64,000 nucleotides of DNA. It comes from JAJNPS01 sp031378845. GTDB taxonomy: Bacteria > Pseudomonadota > Alphaproteobacteria > Rhodobacterales > Rhodobacteraceae. The number at the start of each line of letters is the position of its first letter. Position 1 is the first letter of the stretch. Below are positions 51,831 through 60,345 of the stretch, piece by piece. A model generated the notes under the pieces. The model did no database searches and was not told the DNA's origin. It saw only the letters and a program-made list of their open reading frames with translations. The stretch lies in NCBI GenBank assembly GCA_031378845.1, contig JANNES010000017.1, positions 124,001-188,000 on the forward strand, given 5' to 3'. The translations under genes and the position numbers were made by a program.

Positions 51831-53264
51831 ATGGACGCCTTGACGGACCTTTCGGCGACAGAGCTTGCGCGGCAGATCGCGGCAAGGTTTGTGGCACCCT
51901 CCGAGGTGATGTCTGCGTTTCTCGACCGGATTGACGCGTTCAACCCCGCGATCAATGCCGTGGTGTCTTTGCGCGAGCGCGACACCTTGATGGCAGAGGC
52001 ACGCGCCGCCGATAATGCCCCGCCGCGCGGCTGGCTTCATGGGATGCCTTTTGCGGTCAAGGATTTATGCGCGACCAAGGGGTTGCGGACAACCTCGGGG
52101 TCGCCGCTTTTTGCCGACCACGTGCCTGATCACGATGATCTTTTGGCCGCGCGACTGCGCGCCGCCGGGGCGATCTTTATCGGCAAGACCAATGTGCCCG
52201 AACGTGGCCAAGGCAGCCATACGTTCAACCCGGTCTTTGGCGCGACGCGCAACCCCTATGATCTGACCCGGTCCGCGGGGGGATCATCGGGCGGGGCCGC
52301 AGCGGCACTGGCGGCACGGCTGGTGCCGGTGGCTGACGGATCCGACATGATGGGGTCGTTGCGCAATCCGGCCGCCTTTTGCAACGTTTACGGCTTTCGC
52401 CCAAGCTATGGGCTGGTACCGGGCGATGCCACAGGCGACACGCATCTGGCAACGCTTTCGACCGAAGGCCCAATGGCGCGCAGCGTCGAGGATCTGGCGC
52501 GGCTGTTACAGGTCATGGCGGGCGAAAATCCCGAGATGCCGTTCGGTCGCAACCCCGAACCCTTTGCCGACCTGTTGCACGCGGATCTGCGCGGAATGCG
52601 GATTGGCTGGCTTGGCGACTGGGGCGGCGCTTATCCGATGGAGGCTGGCATTGTGGCGCAATGCGAGGCGGGCCTTGCGGTCTTGCAAGCGCTGGGCGCC
52701 ACGGTGGCCCATTTGCCGCCGCCCTTTGATGCGGCTGCGATCTGGCAATCGTGGGTCGCTTTGCGTGCGATGCTTAATGCAGGAAGTCTTGCTGCACTTT
52801 TTGACGATCGGGCCCAGCGCGCGGCAACCAAGCCCGAAACACTGTGGGAAATCGAAACCGGACGTGCGCTTGGCGTGGCCGACGTCTACGGCGCATCGGT
52901 CATCCGTTCCGAATGGTACGCCGCCGCCGCGCGGATGTTTCAGACCTGTGACGCTGTCATCCTGCCCTCGGCCCAAGTCTGGCCCTTTCCCGTCGAATGG
53001 CGCTGGCCAGAGGTCATCGCCGGGCGGCAGATGGACACCTATCACCGCTGGATGGAGGTTGTCGTGCCTGTCAGCCTGATTGGCCTGCCCTGCCTGTCGG
53101 TCCCAGTGGGTTTTGGCCCCCAAGGCCTGCCGATGGGCATGCAGATTGCCGGGCCGGTGGGAGCGGATGCAAAAATCCTTGCCATCGGGCAGGCATATCA
53201 TCTGGCGACCGACTGGCCGCGCCGGTGCCCGCCTGCGATCTTGGGCGCGCCAGCGAAATTTTAA
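51831..53264 (+). CDS. Amidase-signature family amidase 2
   Basis: 477 residues. Triad residues are Lys in PFAVKDLCATKG, cis-Ser in AGGSSGGAAAALAA, and the nucleophile in SDMMGSLRNPAAFCN. Its N-terminal helix (ATELARQIAARFVAPSEVMSAFL) is the usual amidase start. It is clearly a different subfamily from amidase 1. It lies 81 nt after potD, beyond hairpin copy B, so it may be read from its own promoter or by read-through. Candidate substrates are the same amides that the transporter brings in. Confidence 0.91.
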   Translation: MDALTDLSATELARQIAARFVAPSEVMSAFLDRIDAFNPAINAVVSLRERDTLMAEARAADNAPPRGWLHGMPFAVKDLCATKGLRTTSGSPLFADHVPDHDDLLAARLRAAGAIFIGKTNVPERGQGSHTFNPVFGATRNPYDLTRSAGGSSGGAAAALAARLVPVADGSDMMGSLRNPAAFCNVYGFRPSYGLVPGDATGDTHLATLSTEGPMARSVEDLARLLQVMAGENPEMPFGRNPEPFADLLHADLRGMRIGWLGDWGGAYPMEAGIVAQCEAGLAVLQALGATVAHLPPPFDAAAIWQSWVALRAMLNAGSLAALFDDRAQRAATKPETLWEIETGRALGVADVYGASVIRSEWYAAAARMFQTCDAVILPSAQVWPFPVEWRWPEVIAGRQMDTYHRWMEVVVPVSLIGLPCLSVPVGFGPQGLPMGMQIAGPVGADAKILAIGQAYHLATDWPRRCPPAILGAPAKF

Positions 53265-53337
53265 CGATAATCGAGTGTCTCAGCGTCTGGTCGTCGGAGT
53301 TCACTTGAGCCGCTGACCGGAGCGCGTGGCGACCGGT

Positions 53338-54483
53338 CTAGGTGACTGTGTTGACCGCGAAACGGTCCGCAAGGTGGTCGATCCGCGCCAGGACCTCGGG
53401 GCGAACCGGCCCCGTCCGCGGCGCATCAAGCAGCGTCGTCAGATAGTCATGCGCCGGGCCGATGCGCCCGCCACCACCCCAACTCAGCGCGCGCAGCACT
53501 GCTTCTGCGTCGGGCGGCAAGCGCGCGGGGATCGCATAGCCCGCAAGATCCGCCCAGATCACGGTCCAGGCACGTGCCACGCTCCATGGATTATAGCCGC
53601 CGCCACCCATGACCAAGAGCCGTGGCGCAAGATCGCGCAATGCCGCAAGGACCGCCCGATAGGCGCTGTTTGACAGCGCCATGCGCGACAGCGGATCTTC
53701 GGTCAGACCATCAGCCCCGCATTGCAAGACCAGCGCATCGGCATTGAACGCCCTGAGGATCGGGACCATCAGCCGTTCGATGACAACCCGCATCTCGTCA
53801 CCATGAAATCCGCGCGGCACCGGCAGATTGACCATGTTGCCCACGCCAACCTCTTTCATGGTGCCCGTAAAGGGCCAGCGGGCCTCTTCGTGGACCGATA
53901 TCATCAGTACGGACGGATCCTTGGCAAACGCATGCGCCACGCCGTCGCAGTGATGGGCGTCGATATCGACGTAGGCGACGCGCCTGAGGCCCGCCTGCCG
54001 AAGTGTCAGGATCGCAAGCACCGGGTCGTTCAGGTAGCAAAAGCCGTTCGCGCGGTCCGGCAATCCGTGATGCGTGCCACTACCGGGCACAAAAATCGCG
54101 CCCCGGTCCGCCCGCGCCAACAGATCCGCGGCCAACATGGCCGCCCCGGCCCCGGTGGCAGGACGGCGATACATCTGCGCAAAGACCGGGTTCGACACCG
54201 TGCCAAGATGGTGCCGCGCGCGCACCGCCTCCGACACCGTACCGGTGTCTTCGGCCTGTTGCAGGGCCGCGATGTAATCGGGGTCATGCCAGATCGAAAG
54301 CGCTTGGGGTTTTGCGCGCGGCGAGGTGCGGTAGGTCGCTGGCGACAACCATCCCAGACTGCGACAGAGATCCATCACCGTCGACACGCGCGGTATGCGC
54401 AATGGGTGCGACCCACCATAGCTCGACCCACGATAGATCTCGGAACCAAAGAACAGCGGCCCGACCACCCTGTCCTTGATCAT
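53338..54483 (-). CDS. Histone deacetylase superfamily (AcuC-like) hydrolase
   Basis: 381 residues. Zinc-dependent deacetylase fold: PGSGTHHGLPDRANGFCYLN carries the active-site His pair, YVDIDAHHCDG and QCGADGL carry the metal ligands, and MGGGGYNPWSVARAW carries the transition-state Tyr. Bacterial members deacetylate acetyl-CoA synthetase (AcuC) or acetylated polyamines; the latter is attractive beside a polyamine transporter and amidases. ATG 54483 overlaps the GPx stop as ATGA, so both are co-transcribed. It is convergent with amidase 2. Confidence 0.9.
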   Translation of the reverse strand: MIKDRVVGPLFFGSEIYRGSSYGGSHPLRIPRVSTVMDLCRSLGWLSPATYRTSPRAKPQALSIWHDPDYIAALQQAEDTGTVSEAVRARHHLGTVSNPVFAQMYRRPATGAGAAMLAADLLARADRGAIFVPGSGTHHGLPDRANGFCYLNDPVLAILTLRQAGLRRVAYVDIDAHHCDGVAHAFAKDPSVLMISVHEEARWPFTGTMKEVGVGNMVNLPVPRGFHGDEMRVVIERLMVPILRAFNADALVLQCGADGLTEDPLSRMALSNSAYRAVLAALRDLAPRLLVMGGGGYNPWSVARAWTVIWADLAGYAIPARLPPDAEAVLRALSWGGGGRIGPAHDYLTTLLDAPRTGPVRPEVLARIDHLADRFAVNTVT

Positions 54484-55016
54484 TTTAACAAGCGTTCGAC
54501 CTGATCCGTCACCCGTCTGCTCAGGGGATTGGTCGCAGAGCCCCAAGTATCCACCATCGCGCCGTCAGGACCGATCAACACCTTGTTGAAATTCCAGCTT
54601 GGTTCAAACCCGTACTGGTCGCGCAGCCACGCATAAAAAGGGTGTGCCTTGGCCCCGCGCACCACCGTGATATCCGTCATCGGCAGGGTCAGATCGAAGT
54701 TCAGGGCGCAGAACTCCTTGACCTCTTTGCCCGACCCGAGCTCTTGTGCAAAGTCGTTGGACGGCACGGCAAGTACCAAAAGCCCGCGCGCGCCATAGCG
54801 GTCATGCAACACCTGCAGGTCATCATACTGGCCTGCATAGCTGCACAGCGACGCCGTGTTGACGATCAGGACCGGGCGCCCACGGTAATCGTCCAGATCA
54901 ATCGTGCCCCCGTCGATCCCCGAAAAGCTGTACCCCGCAAAAGCAGTGTCAGGAATGACAAGCGCCAGGGCCAAGGCCAGCATTGACACCGTCTTGCCGA
55001 TCAACCGCTGCAGCAT
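54480..55016 (-). CDS. Exported glutathione peroxidase-family protein
   Basis: 178 residues. A signal peptide (LIGKTVSMLALALALVIPDTAFA) precedes a thioredoxin-fold GPx domain. The peroxidatic Cys58 is in NTASLCSYAGQY, the Gln partner region is VPSNDFAQELGSG, and the Trp-Asn pair is in PSWNFNKVL. The Cys-type form probably uses thioredoxin-like reductants and detoxifies peroxides in the periplasm. ATG 55016 gives a compact signal peptide; an upstream frame start at 55040 is less likely. Its stop overlaps the deacetylase start. Confidence 0.92.
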   Translation of the reverse strand: MLQRLIGKTVSMLALALALVIPDTAFAGYSFSGIDGGTIDLDDYRGRPVLIVNTASLCSYAGQYDDLQVLHDRYGARGLLVLAVPSNDFAQELGSGKEVKEFCALNFDLTLPMTDITVVRGAKAHPFYAWLRDQYGFEPSWNFNKVLIGPDGAMVDTWGSATNPLSRRVTDQVERLLK

Positions 55017-55202
55017 TTGAATGCCCTCATCCTCACACATGAGTTGACGAAAAGACTAGCGCGACAGCCTTCCATGTCAAAGTGGTCCGAAGATAATGCC
55101 GCAGGGCCAAGCGTCGCCCCTCGCAATTCGGACCTGCTCATGCCATATTCATCGGTATAGAGGCACAACAGCCCGCGTTTAGTTTCGATTGAGGCCAAGG
55201 CA

Positions 55203-55718
55203 GTGCAGTCAAGTCACCAAGGTCTCTTTTTGCAAGAGACATCGCGCAAGCGCACGCAGCATGGCGCGTTCTGCTGGCGTTTGCGACGCGACAATTTGCA
55301 GGTGTTGCTGGTGACAAGCCGCGATACCGGGCGGTGGGTGATACCAAAGGGCTGGCCGCACGCGGATCTGAGCCCAATGGAATCGGCAAAGCGCGAAGCT
55401 TGGGAAGAGGCCGGCGTCGAAGGTGTGGTTGACTCACGTTGTCTGGGGCTGTTCAGCTACAACAAGGGCATTTCTTTGCAAGAAAGCATCCCTTGCGTCG
55501 TTAGCGTCTACGGCTTGCGGGTGCACCGCCTGCTGCGCCAGTTTCCCGAACGAAAAGAACGGAGTCGGAAGTGGTTCACCTTGGAAAAAGCAGCAAAGCG
55601 TGTCGCGGAACCCGAACTGCGCGCGATGATGCTGTCGCTCAAAGGGATATTGCCATTGCCGGACCTCAACGGCGATCGGCCCGAGGCGACCGCCGCGCTT
55701 TCGGCAAGCCAGACGTGA
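55203..55718 (+). CDS. NUDIX hydrolase
   Basis: 171 residues, from a GTG start. The Nudix helix is PMESAKREAWEEAGVEG; the REUXEEXGU core is intact, but the first conserved Glu is replaced by Leu next to Asp (GWPHADLSP). The layout, with GRWVIPKGWP, resembles diphosphoinositol-polyphosphate or Ap4A-type hydrolases. It probably removes nucleoside or polyphosphate diphosphates. Transcribed rightward, apart from the GPx operon. Confidence 0.87.
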   Translation: MQSSHQGLFLQETSRKRTQHGAFCWRLRRDNLQVLLVTSRDTGRWVIPKGWPHADLSPMESAKREAWEEAGVEGVVDSRCLGLFSYNKGISLQESIPCVVSVYGLRVHRLLRQFPERKERSRKWFTLEKAAKRVAEPELRAMMLSLKGILPLPDLNGDRPEATAALSASQT

Positions 55719-55791
55719 TCGGCGCTTTACCCTCTCACATCGCGGTCGGGTGCCCACAACGGGCCAGATCCGTTGTTCGCAGCGTCGACAG

Positions 55792-56256
55792 ATGATCCGT
55801 TATGCTTTGACCTGCGATCAGCACCACCGCTTTGATAGCTGGTTTCAATCCCTGAACGGGTTTGACGCGCTGGCTACGGACCGCAGGCTTCAGTGCCCTG
55901 TTTGCGGAACCCGCAATGTTGAAAGAGCGCTGATGGCGCCGTCCGTCCAGCTGACTGGCCGGTCGATGCAGGCGACCGCGACTGCACCCACGTCGGAGCC
56001 CAAATCGCCGGCGCGCGCGCTTTCTGGTCAAACCACCGAGCTGGAAGCAGCGCTTGCGGCGTTGCGCAAACAGGTCGAAGAAAATTCCGACTACGTCGGC
56101 CTGAACTTTGCGCAAGAAGCCCGCGCCATCCATGACGGCGATGCGCCTGCGCGGGCCATCTACGGCGAGGCACGGCCTGACGAGGCGCGCAGATTGATCG
56201 AGGATGGCGTGCCCGTGGCGCCTCTGCCTTTCATCCCGGCCCGCAAGACGAACTGA
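55792..56256 (+). CDS. DUF1178 family protein
   Basis: 154 residues. The start MIRYALTCDQHHRFDSWF and the CPVCG pair at about residue 35 are the family hallmarks and suggest a small zinc ribbon (Cys8 plus the CxxC). The C-terminal ARAIYGEARPDEARRLIEDG is also conserved. Function is unknown. The start was placed at ATG 55792, although the frame is open to 55750. It lies 73 nt after the NUDIX gene. Confidence 0.9.
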   Translation: MIRYALTCDQHHRFDSWFQSLNGFDALATDRRLQCPVCGTRNVERALMAPSVQLTGRSMQATATAPTSEPKSPARALSGQTTELEAALAALRKQVEENSDYVGLNFAQEARAIHDGDAPARAIYGEARPDEARRLIEDGVPVAPLPFIPARKTN

Positions 56257-56362
56257 GCCTTTGCGTCGATGCGTCGCGCACCAGGATGCGTCGGGACATC
56301 TGCGCCAAGCTCAGATGCAGGCCCCGATCACATCGGCACCAACCCTTGGTTGAACCCATATG

Positions 56363-56860
56363 TCAGTAGATGTAGCGGATTTGTTCGGTCCAGAACCGCT
56401 CGATCCGGCGCAGAGCCTGGTTTACATCCTCAATGCCGGACACGTCGATCATCGTCCGGCGTTCCATCGTCTCGGCGTGGCGGGCAAAAAGTTCAGACAG
56501 CAGGACACGCAGTTTGCGTCCCTTTTCGGTCAGGCGCACCCGCACGGACCGCCGGTCGATCTCGGACCGCTGATGGTGCATGTAGCCCAGTTCGACCAGC
56601 TTTTTCAGATTGTAGCTGACATTGCTGCCCTGATAGTAGCCGCGGGATTTCAGCTCCCCAGCGGTCACTTCGTTGTCGCCGATATTGAACAGCAACAGCG
56701 CCTGAACAGAGTTGATCTCAAGGATCGACAGGCGTTCGAATTCATCCTTGATCACATCCAGAAGCAGCCTGTGCAGCCGTTCGATCAAAGCGAGGTTATC
56801 CAGATAGCTGGCCAGATAGGCCTTTTGCGAGCCATCCAGCAGCGGTGCTTGCAAGGTCAT
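56363..56860 (-). CDS. MarR-family winged-helix regulator
   Basis: 165 residues. A winged helix (LSILEINSVQALLLFNIGD, then ELKSRGYYQGSNVSYNLKK) and the MarR wing DRRSVRVRLTEKG are clear. The first helix and last helix form the dimer interface. The sequence resembles LdtR-type regulators of Alphaproteobacteria. ATG 56860 was selected because the family begins at MTLQAP. Its own promoter should lie in the 82-nt gap to sdhE; a GTACT-N11-AGTAC repeat there is a possible autoregulatory site. Confidence 0.88.
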   Translation of the reverse strand: MTLQAPLLDGSQKAYLASYLDNLALIERLHRLLLDVIKDEFERLSILEINSVQALLLFNIGDNEVTAGELKSRGYYQGSNVSYNLKKLVELGYMHHQRSEIDRRSVRVRLTEKGRKLRVLLSELFARHAETMERRTMIDVSGIEDVNQALRRIERFWTEQIRYIY

Positions 56861-56881
56861 GCGCGGTCTCCACCATATCAA

Positions 56882-56902
56882 GTACTGGGGTAGACTAAGT
56901 AC
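56882..56902. promoter_or_regulatory. Possible operator upstream of the MarR gene
   Basis: GTACT and AGTAC arms with an 11-nt spacer, 22-42 nt upstream of the MarR start codon. The size suits a MarR dimer but the arms are short. Confidence 0.3.
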
Positions 56903-56942
56903 ATAACGGAAACATTTCGTAAACTCGCATGGATTTATTTGA

Positions 56943-57218
56943 TTATCTCTTGGCCGCCACGCGGTACCGGGCAAATTCTGCAATAACACCAAGCAGGTCG
57001 GCCAGATGCGGTGGTGGCGCGGTTTGTCCCAGAACAAAGCCGATCAGGTCCTGGTCATTCTCTTCCAGCAGGATTTCGTAAAGATCAAGATCGTCCGGGC
57101 TGAGCGCGTCCAGCCGTGCATCGGCAAAAGGGCCCAAGATCAGATCCATTTCCTTGGTGCCGCGCCGCCAGCTGCGCATCGTCATCCGCTTGAGGCGCAC
57201 CTTTGCCATGTCCGTCAT
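56943..57218 (-). CDS. sdhE: SdhE/YgfY-family FAD assembly factor 2
   Basis: 91 residues. SdhE helps attach FAD covalently to the flavoprotein of succinate dehydrogenase. The key RGxxE patch is present in MRSWRRGTKEMDLILGPFAD, followed by LDLYEILLEENDQDLIGFVLG. ATG 57218 was chosen because GGAG lies 6-9 nt upstream; 57224 is also possible. It stands next to the aspartate aminotransferase gene, divergently, with 86 nt between starts. Confidence 0.93.
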   Translation of the reverse strand: MTDMAKVRLKRMTMRSWRRGTKEMDLILGPFADARLDALSPDDLDLYEILLEENDQDLIGFVLGQTAPPPHLADLLGVIAEFARYRVAAKR

Positions 57219-57304
57219 CGCCATCTCCGTTCCGGCTTGAAGCGCCGGGGGCGGAACCCTATGACGGGCGTGTCGATTATTCCATCGCTGAAAGTGCCCC
57301 AATC

Positions 57305-58507
57305 ATGGCTTTTCTTTCCGACACGCTGGCCCGCGTCAAACCGTCGCCGACCATCGCGGTAACCACCAAGGCGGCAGAGCTCAAGGCGCAGGGCAAGGAC
57401 ATCATCGGCCTCGGCGCCGGCGAGCCTGATTTCGACACACCCCAGAACATCAAGGACGCGGCCAAGCGCGCCATTGACGCCGGTCGAACAAAGTACACGG
57501 CCGTTGACGGCATCCCCGAGCTCAAGGCCGCGATCTGCGCCAAGTTCCTGCGCGAAAACGGCCTGACCTATACGCCGTCCCAGATTTCCGTCGGCACCGG
57601 CGGCAAGCAGATCCTCTACAACGCTCTGATGGCGACGCTCAACCCCGGGGACGAGGTCATCATCCCGGCACCTTATTGGGTCAGCTATCCCGATATGGTG
57701 CTGCTCGCGGGCGGCGTGCCGGTGCCTGTCGTGGCCGGGATCGACACCGCGTTCAAGCTTACCGCCGCGCAGCTTGAGGCCGCGATCACCCCAAAGACAA
57801 AATGGCTCATCTTCAACTCGCCGTCTAACCCGACCGGTGCGGGCTATACCAAAGCCGAGGTCAGGGCGCTGACGGACGTGCTGAAGCGCCATCCCCATGT
57901 CTGGATCATGTCTGATGACATGTATGAACATCTCGTCTTTGATGATTTCGAATTCTGCACCCCGGCAGAGATCGAACCCGGCCTCTATGACCGTACCTTG
58001 ACGTGCAACGGCGTCTCCAAAGCCTATGCCATGACAGGCTGGCGGATCGGCTATGCGGGCGGGCCGGTGGCCCTGATCAAGGCGATGGGCACGATCCAGT
58101 CGCAATCAACGTCAAACCCCTGCTCCATCAGTCAGCATGCGGCGCTTGAGGCGTTGAGCGGCCCGCAAGATTTCCTCGCCACGAACCGCGCGCTGTTCCA
58201 AGGTCGGCGCGATCTGGTCGTCTCCATGCTGAACCAGGCCCGCGGGATCACCTGCCCGCGCCCTGAAGGCGCATTCTATGTCTATCCCGACATTTCGGGT
58301 TGTATTGGCAAAGCCAGCAGTAGCGGCACCATCATCACCAATGACGAGGTCTTTGCGACCGCTCTTTTGCAAGAAACCGGCGTCGCCGTGGTATTTGGAG
58401 CCGCCTTTGGTGTTTCGCCAAACTTTCGCGTCAGCTACGCTACATCTGACGATGTGCTGCACGAGGCCTGCCTGCGCATTCAGCGGTTCTGCGCCTCTTT
58501 GGTCTGA
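57305..58507 (+). CDS. Aspartate/aromatic aminotransferase (class I, PLP)
   Basis: 400 residues, the aspartate aminotransferase I-gamma type common in Alphaproteobacteria. PLP Lys239 is in CNGVSKAYAMTGWRIGYA, Asn-Pro-Thr in NSPSNPTGAGY, and the carboxylate-binding Arg in NFRVSYA. It transfers amino groups between aspartate or aromatic amino acids and 2-oxo acids. ATG 57305 is the conserved start MAFLSDTLARV. Confidence 0.95.
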   Translation: MAFLSDTLARVKPSPTIAVTTKAAELKAQGKDIIGLGAGEPDFDTPQNIKDAAKRAIDAGRTKYTAVDGIPELKAAICAKFLRENGLTYTPSQISVGTGGKQILYNALMATLNPGDEVIIPAPYWVSYPDMVLLAGGVPVPVVAGIDTAFKLTAAQLEAAITPKTKWLIFNSPSNPTGAGYTKAEVRALTDVLKRHPHVWIMSDDMYEHLVFDDFEFCTPAEIEPGLYDRTLTCNGVSKAYAMTGWRIGYAGGPVALIKAMGTIQSQSTSNPCSISQHAALEALSGPQDFLATNRALFQGRRDLVVSMLNQARGITCPRPEGAFYVYPDISGCIGKASSSGTIITNDEVFATALLQETGVAVVFGAAFGVSPNFRVSYATSDDVLHEACLRIQRFCASLV

Positions 58508-58517
58508 CGGGGACATC

Positions 58518-58931
58518 ATGGCCCAAGATCTGCCGGACTACTACTTTCGCATCCGCGAGAATGGCGCGGTGGTTTTTCGCGTCGACAGCGAAAACCGCCA
58601 GCGCCGGATCGAGATGGACGAGATCGCGATCGTCAACGTCAAGAACGGCAATATCAAACCCCACGGGGAAGCCAAACTGACGCCGCGCGACCTTGAGGTG
58701 ATCCGCGACTGGCTGGCGGCGCGCGCAGCACTTTTGGCCGAACGCGACATCGACGACATCTTGCGGACGGTCGACCATCTGAACCTGACCGCGCAATGGG
58801 CGCAATCGCGCGCCGATGAGGCAGATCTGGACCGCGTGACGGATGCACTGCTTTTGGCGATGCATGACTTGCGAACCGTCCTTGTGCGCAAGAAGGCCGA
58901 GCGTCTCTTGCGGGGCGAAGCCGCCGAATAG
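58518..58931 (+). CDS. Conserved hypothetical protein
   Basis: 137 residues with no recognised domain. A beta-rich N-terminal third (DYYFRIRENGAVVFRVDSEN) precedes a helical, charged remainder with possible coiled coil. No signal or membrane segment is present. It follows the aminotransferase after 10 nt and is convergent with the MATE gene (2 nt between stops). I have seen similar small proteins in Rhodobacterales but know no function. Confidence 0.8.
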   Translation: MAQDLPDYYFRIRENGAVVFRVDSENRQRRIEMDEIAIVNVKNGNIKPHGEAKLTPRDLEVIRDWLAARAALLAERDIDDILRTVDHLNLTAQWAQSRADEADLDRVTDALLLAMHDLRTVLVRKKAERLLRGEAAE

Positions 58932-58933
58932 GC

Positions 58934-60286
58934 CTAGCGCAATCCGACCCGCGACCAGAACCGCCACATCAGGCTTGACGCCGCGACCAACAGCCCGATC
59001 ACCAGCCCACCCCAGACCCCCATTCCGCCATAGCCCCAATGCAGCCCCAAGAGCCACGCGCAAGGGATGCCGATCAGCCAATAGCTGATCGCGACCAGCA
59101 CCATCGGCACGCGCGTATCGCGCAGGCCCCGCAACAGGCCCATCGCCATCACCTGCCCCGCATCGACCATCTGGAACAATGCAGCGATCGCCAACAGGCC
59201 CGTACCATATGCGATGATGGCCGCGGAATCCGGCAGCGAAAGATCCAAAAACAGCGAGATCAGCGTTTGCGGAAGGGTCAGGAACACCACGATGCCGACC
59301 AGCCCGATGGCGCCCGAAAGACCAATCGCCACCTTGGCCCCTGCGCGCAATCCGCGCGCATCACCTGCGCCATCGGCGCGGCCCGCACGGATTGTGGCGG
59401 CATTCGCCAGACCTACATGCATCATGAAAAACAGCGACACAATCTCCATCGCGATGCCGTGGGCGGCAAGCTCGACCTTGCCGATGGTGCCAATCATGAT
59501 GGCGGTGGCGACAAACAGCCCGGCCTCGGCCAGCCCCTGGATGCCGATAGGCCATCCCAGCCGGAACACCTGACCCAAGGCGTGGGTGTCGGCCCGCCAG
59601 AACCTCTGCCAGAGGTGAAACCGCGCCGGGTCCGGATGGCGGTGGGCATAGATCGCAAGCGGGATCAGGCTCAACAGCTGGCTCGCCAGTGTCGCAAGGG
59701 CCGCCCCCCGCACGCCCAGTTCGGGCGCGCCCCAGTTGCCAAAGATCAAGGCATAGTTGAACAGCCCGTTCAGGACAGCGGCGGCAATCGTCACCCAAAG
59801 CACGACCTGCGCCCGCGTCAGGGCCGCCAGAAAGCTTTTCAGCGTCATCACGATCAGCGCAGGGATCATGCCCAGACCCGCGATCCGCATGTACTCCTGT
59901 GCCAGACGCGCCACGTCCGGCTCTTGCCCAAGGCGCAGCAAGATGGGTTCCGACCACCAGAACAGCGGGTAGGTCAATGCGCCAAAGCCGATCGAGAGCC
60001 AGATGCCCATGCGGGTATCGCGGCGCACCTGGACCTCGTCGCCCCGCCCTAGGGCAGCAGCGACCATTGGCATCACGGCTTGGGCGAATCCTGCGCCAAG
60101 GATAAAGACCACAAAGAACGCCGACGCCCCAAGCACCACAGCGGCAAGCTCGGTCACCCCATACCAGCCAAGCATCACCGTATCGGTCACATGCAGGGCC
60201 GACTGGGCCAGGTGACTGCCGATCAGCGGCAATCCCAGCACGAGCGTGGCGCGTGCATGCGCAGGGTAGGACAGGCGTGGTGTCAT
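58934..60286 (-). CDS. MATE-family efflux transporter
   Basis: 450 residues with about 12 helices in two related halves of six. The N-half has LVLGLPLIGSHLAQSALHV with the MATE-typical Pro; the C-half has LGWPIGIQGLAEAGLFV. It exports cationic drugs or metabolites with Na+ or H+ antiport. ATG 60286 (MTPRLSYP) fits the family. It is transcribed leftward and probably begins its own unit, as 59 nt separate it from the upstream metal transporter gene. Confidence 0.93.
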   Translation of the reverse strand: MTPRLSYPAHARATLVLGLPLIGSHLAQSALHVTDTVMLGWYGVTELAAVVLGASAFFVVFILGAGFAQAVMPMVAAALGRGDEVQVRRDTRMGIWLSIGFGALTYPLFWWSEPILLRLGQEPDVARLAQEYMRIAGLGMIPALIVMTLKSFLAALTRAQVVLWVTIAAAVLNGLFNYALIFGNWGAPELGVRGAALATLASQLLSLIPLAIYAHRHPDPARFHLWQRFWRADTHALGQVFRLGWPIGIQGLAEAGLFVATAIMIGTIGKVELAAHGIAMEIVSLFFMMHVGLANAATIRAGRADGAGDARGLRAGAKVAIGLSGAIGLVGIVVFLTLPQTLISLFLDLSLPDSAAIIAYGTGLLAIAALFQMVDAGQVMAMGLLRGLRDTRVPMVLVAISYWLIGIPCAWLLGLHWGYGGMGVWGGLVIGLLVAASSLMWRFWSRVGLR

Positions 60287-60345
60287 GGGCCTCGGGTTAC
60301 GCCGCAAATTGCGCCAACGCAAGACGCGCGGGCAAGGACCAATGC

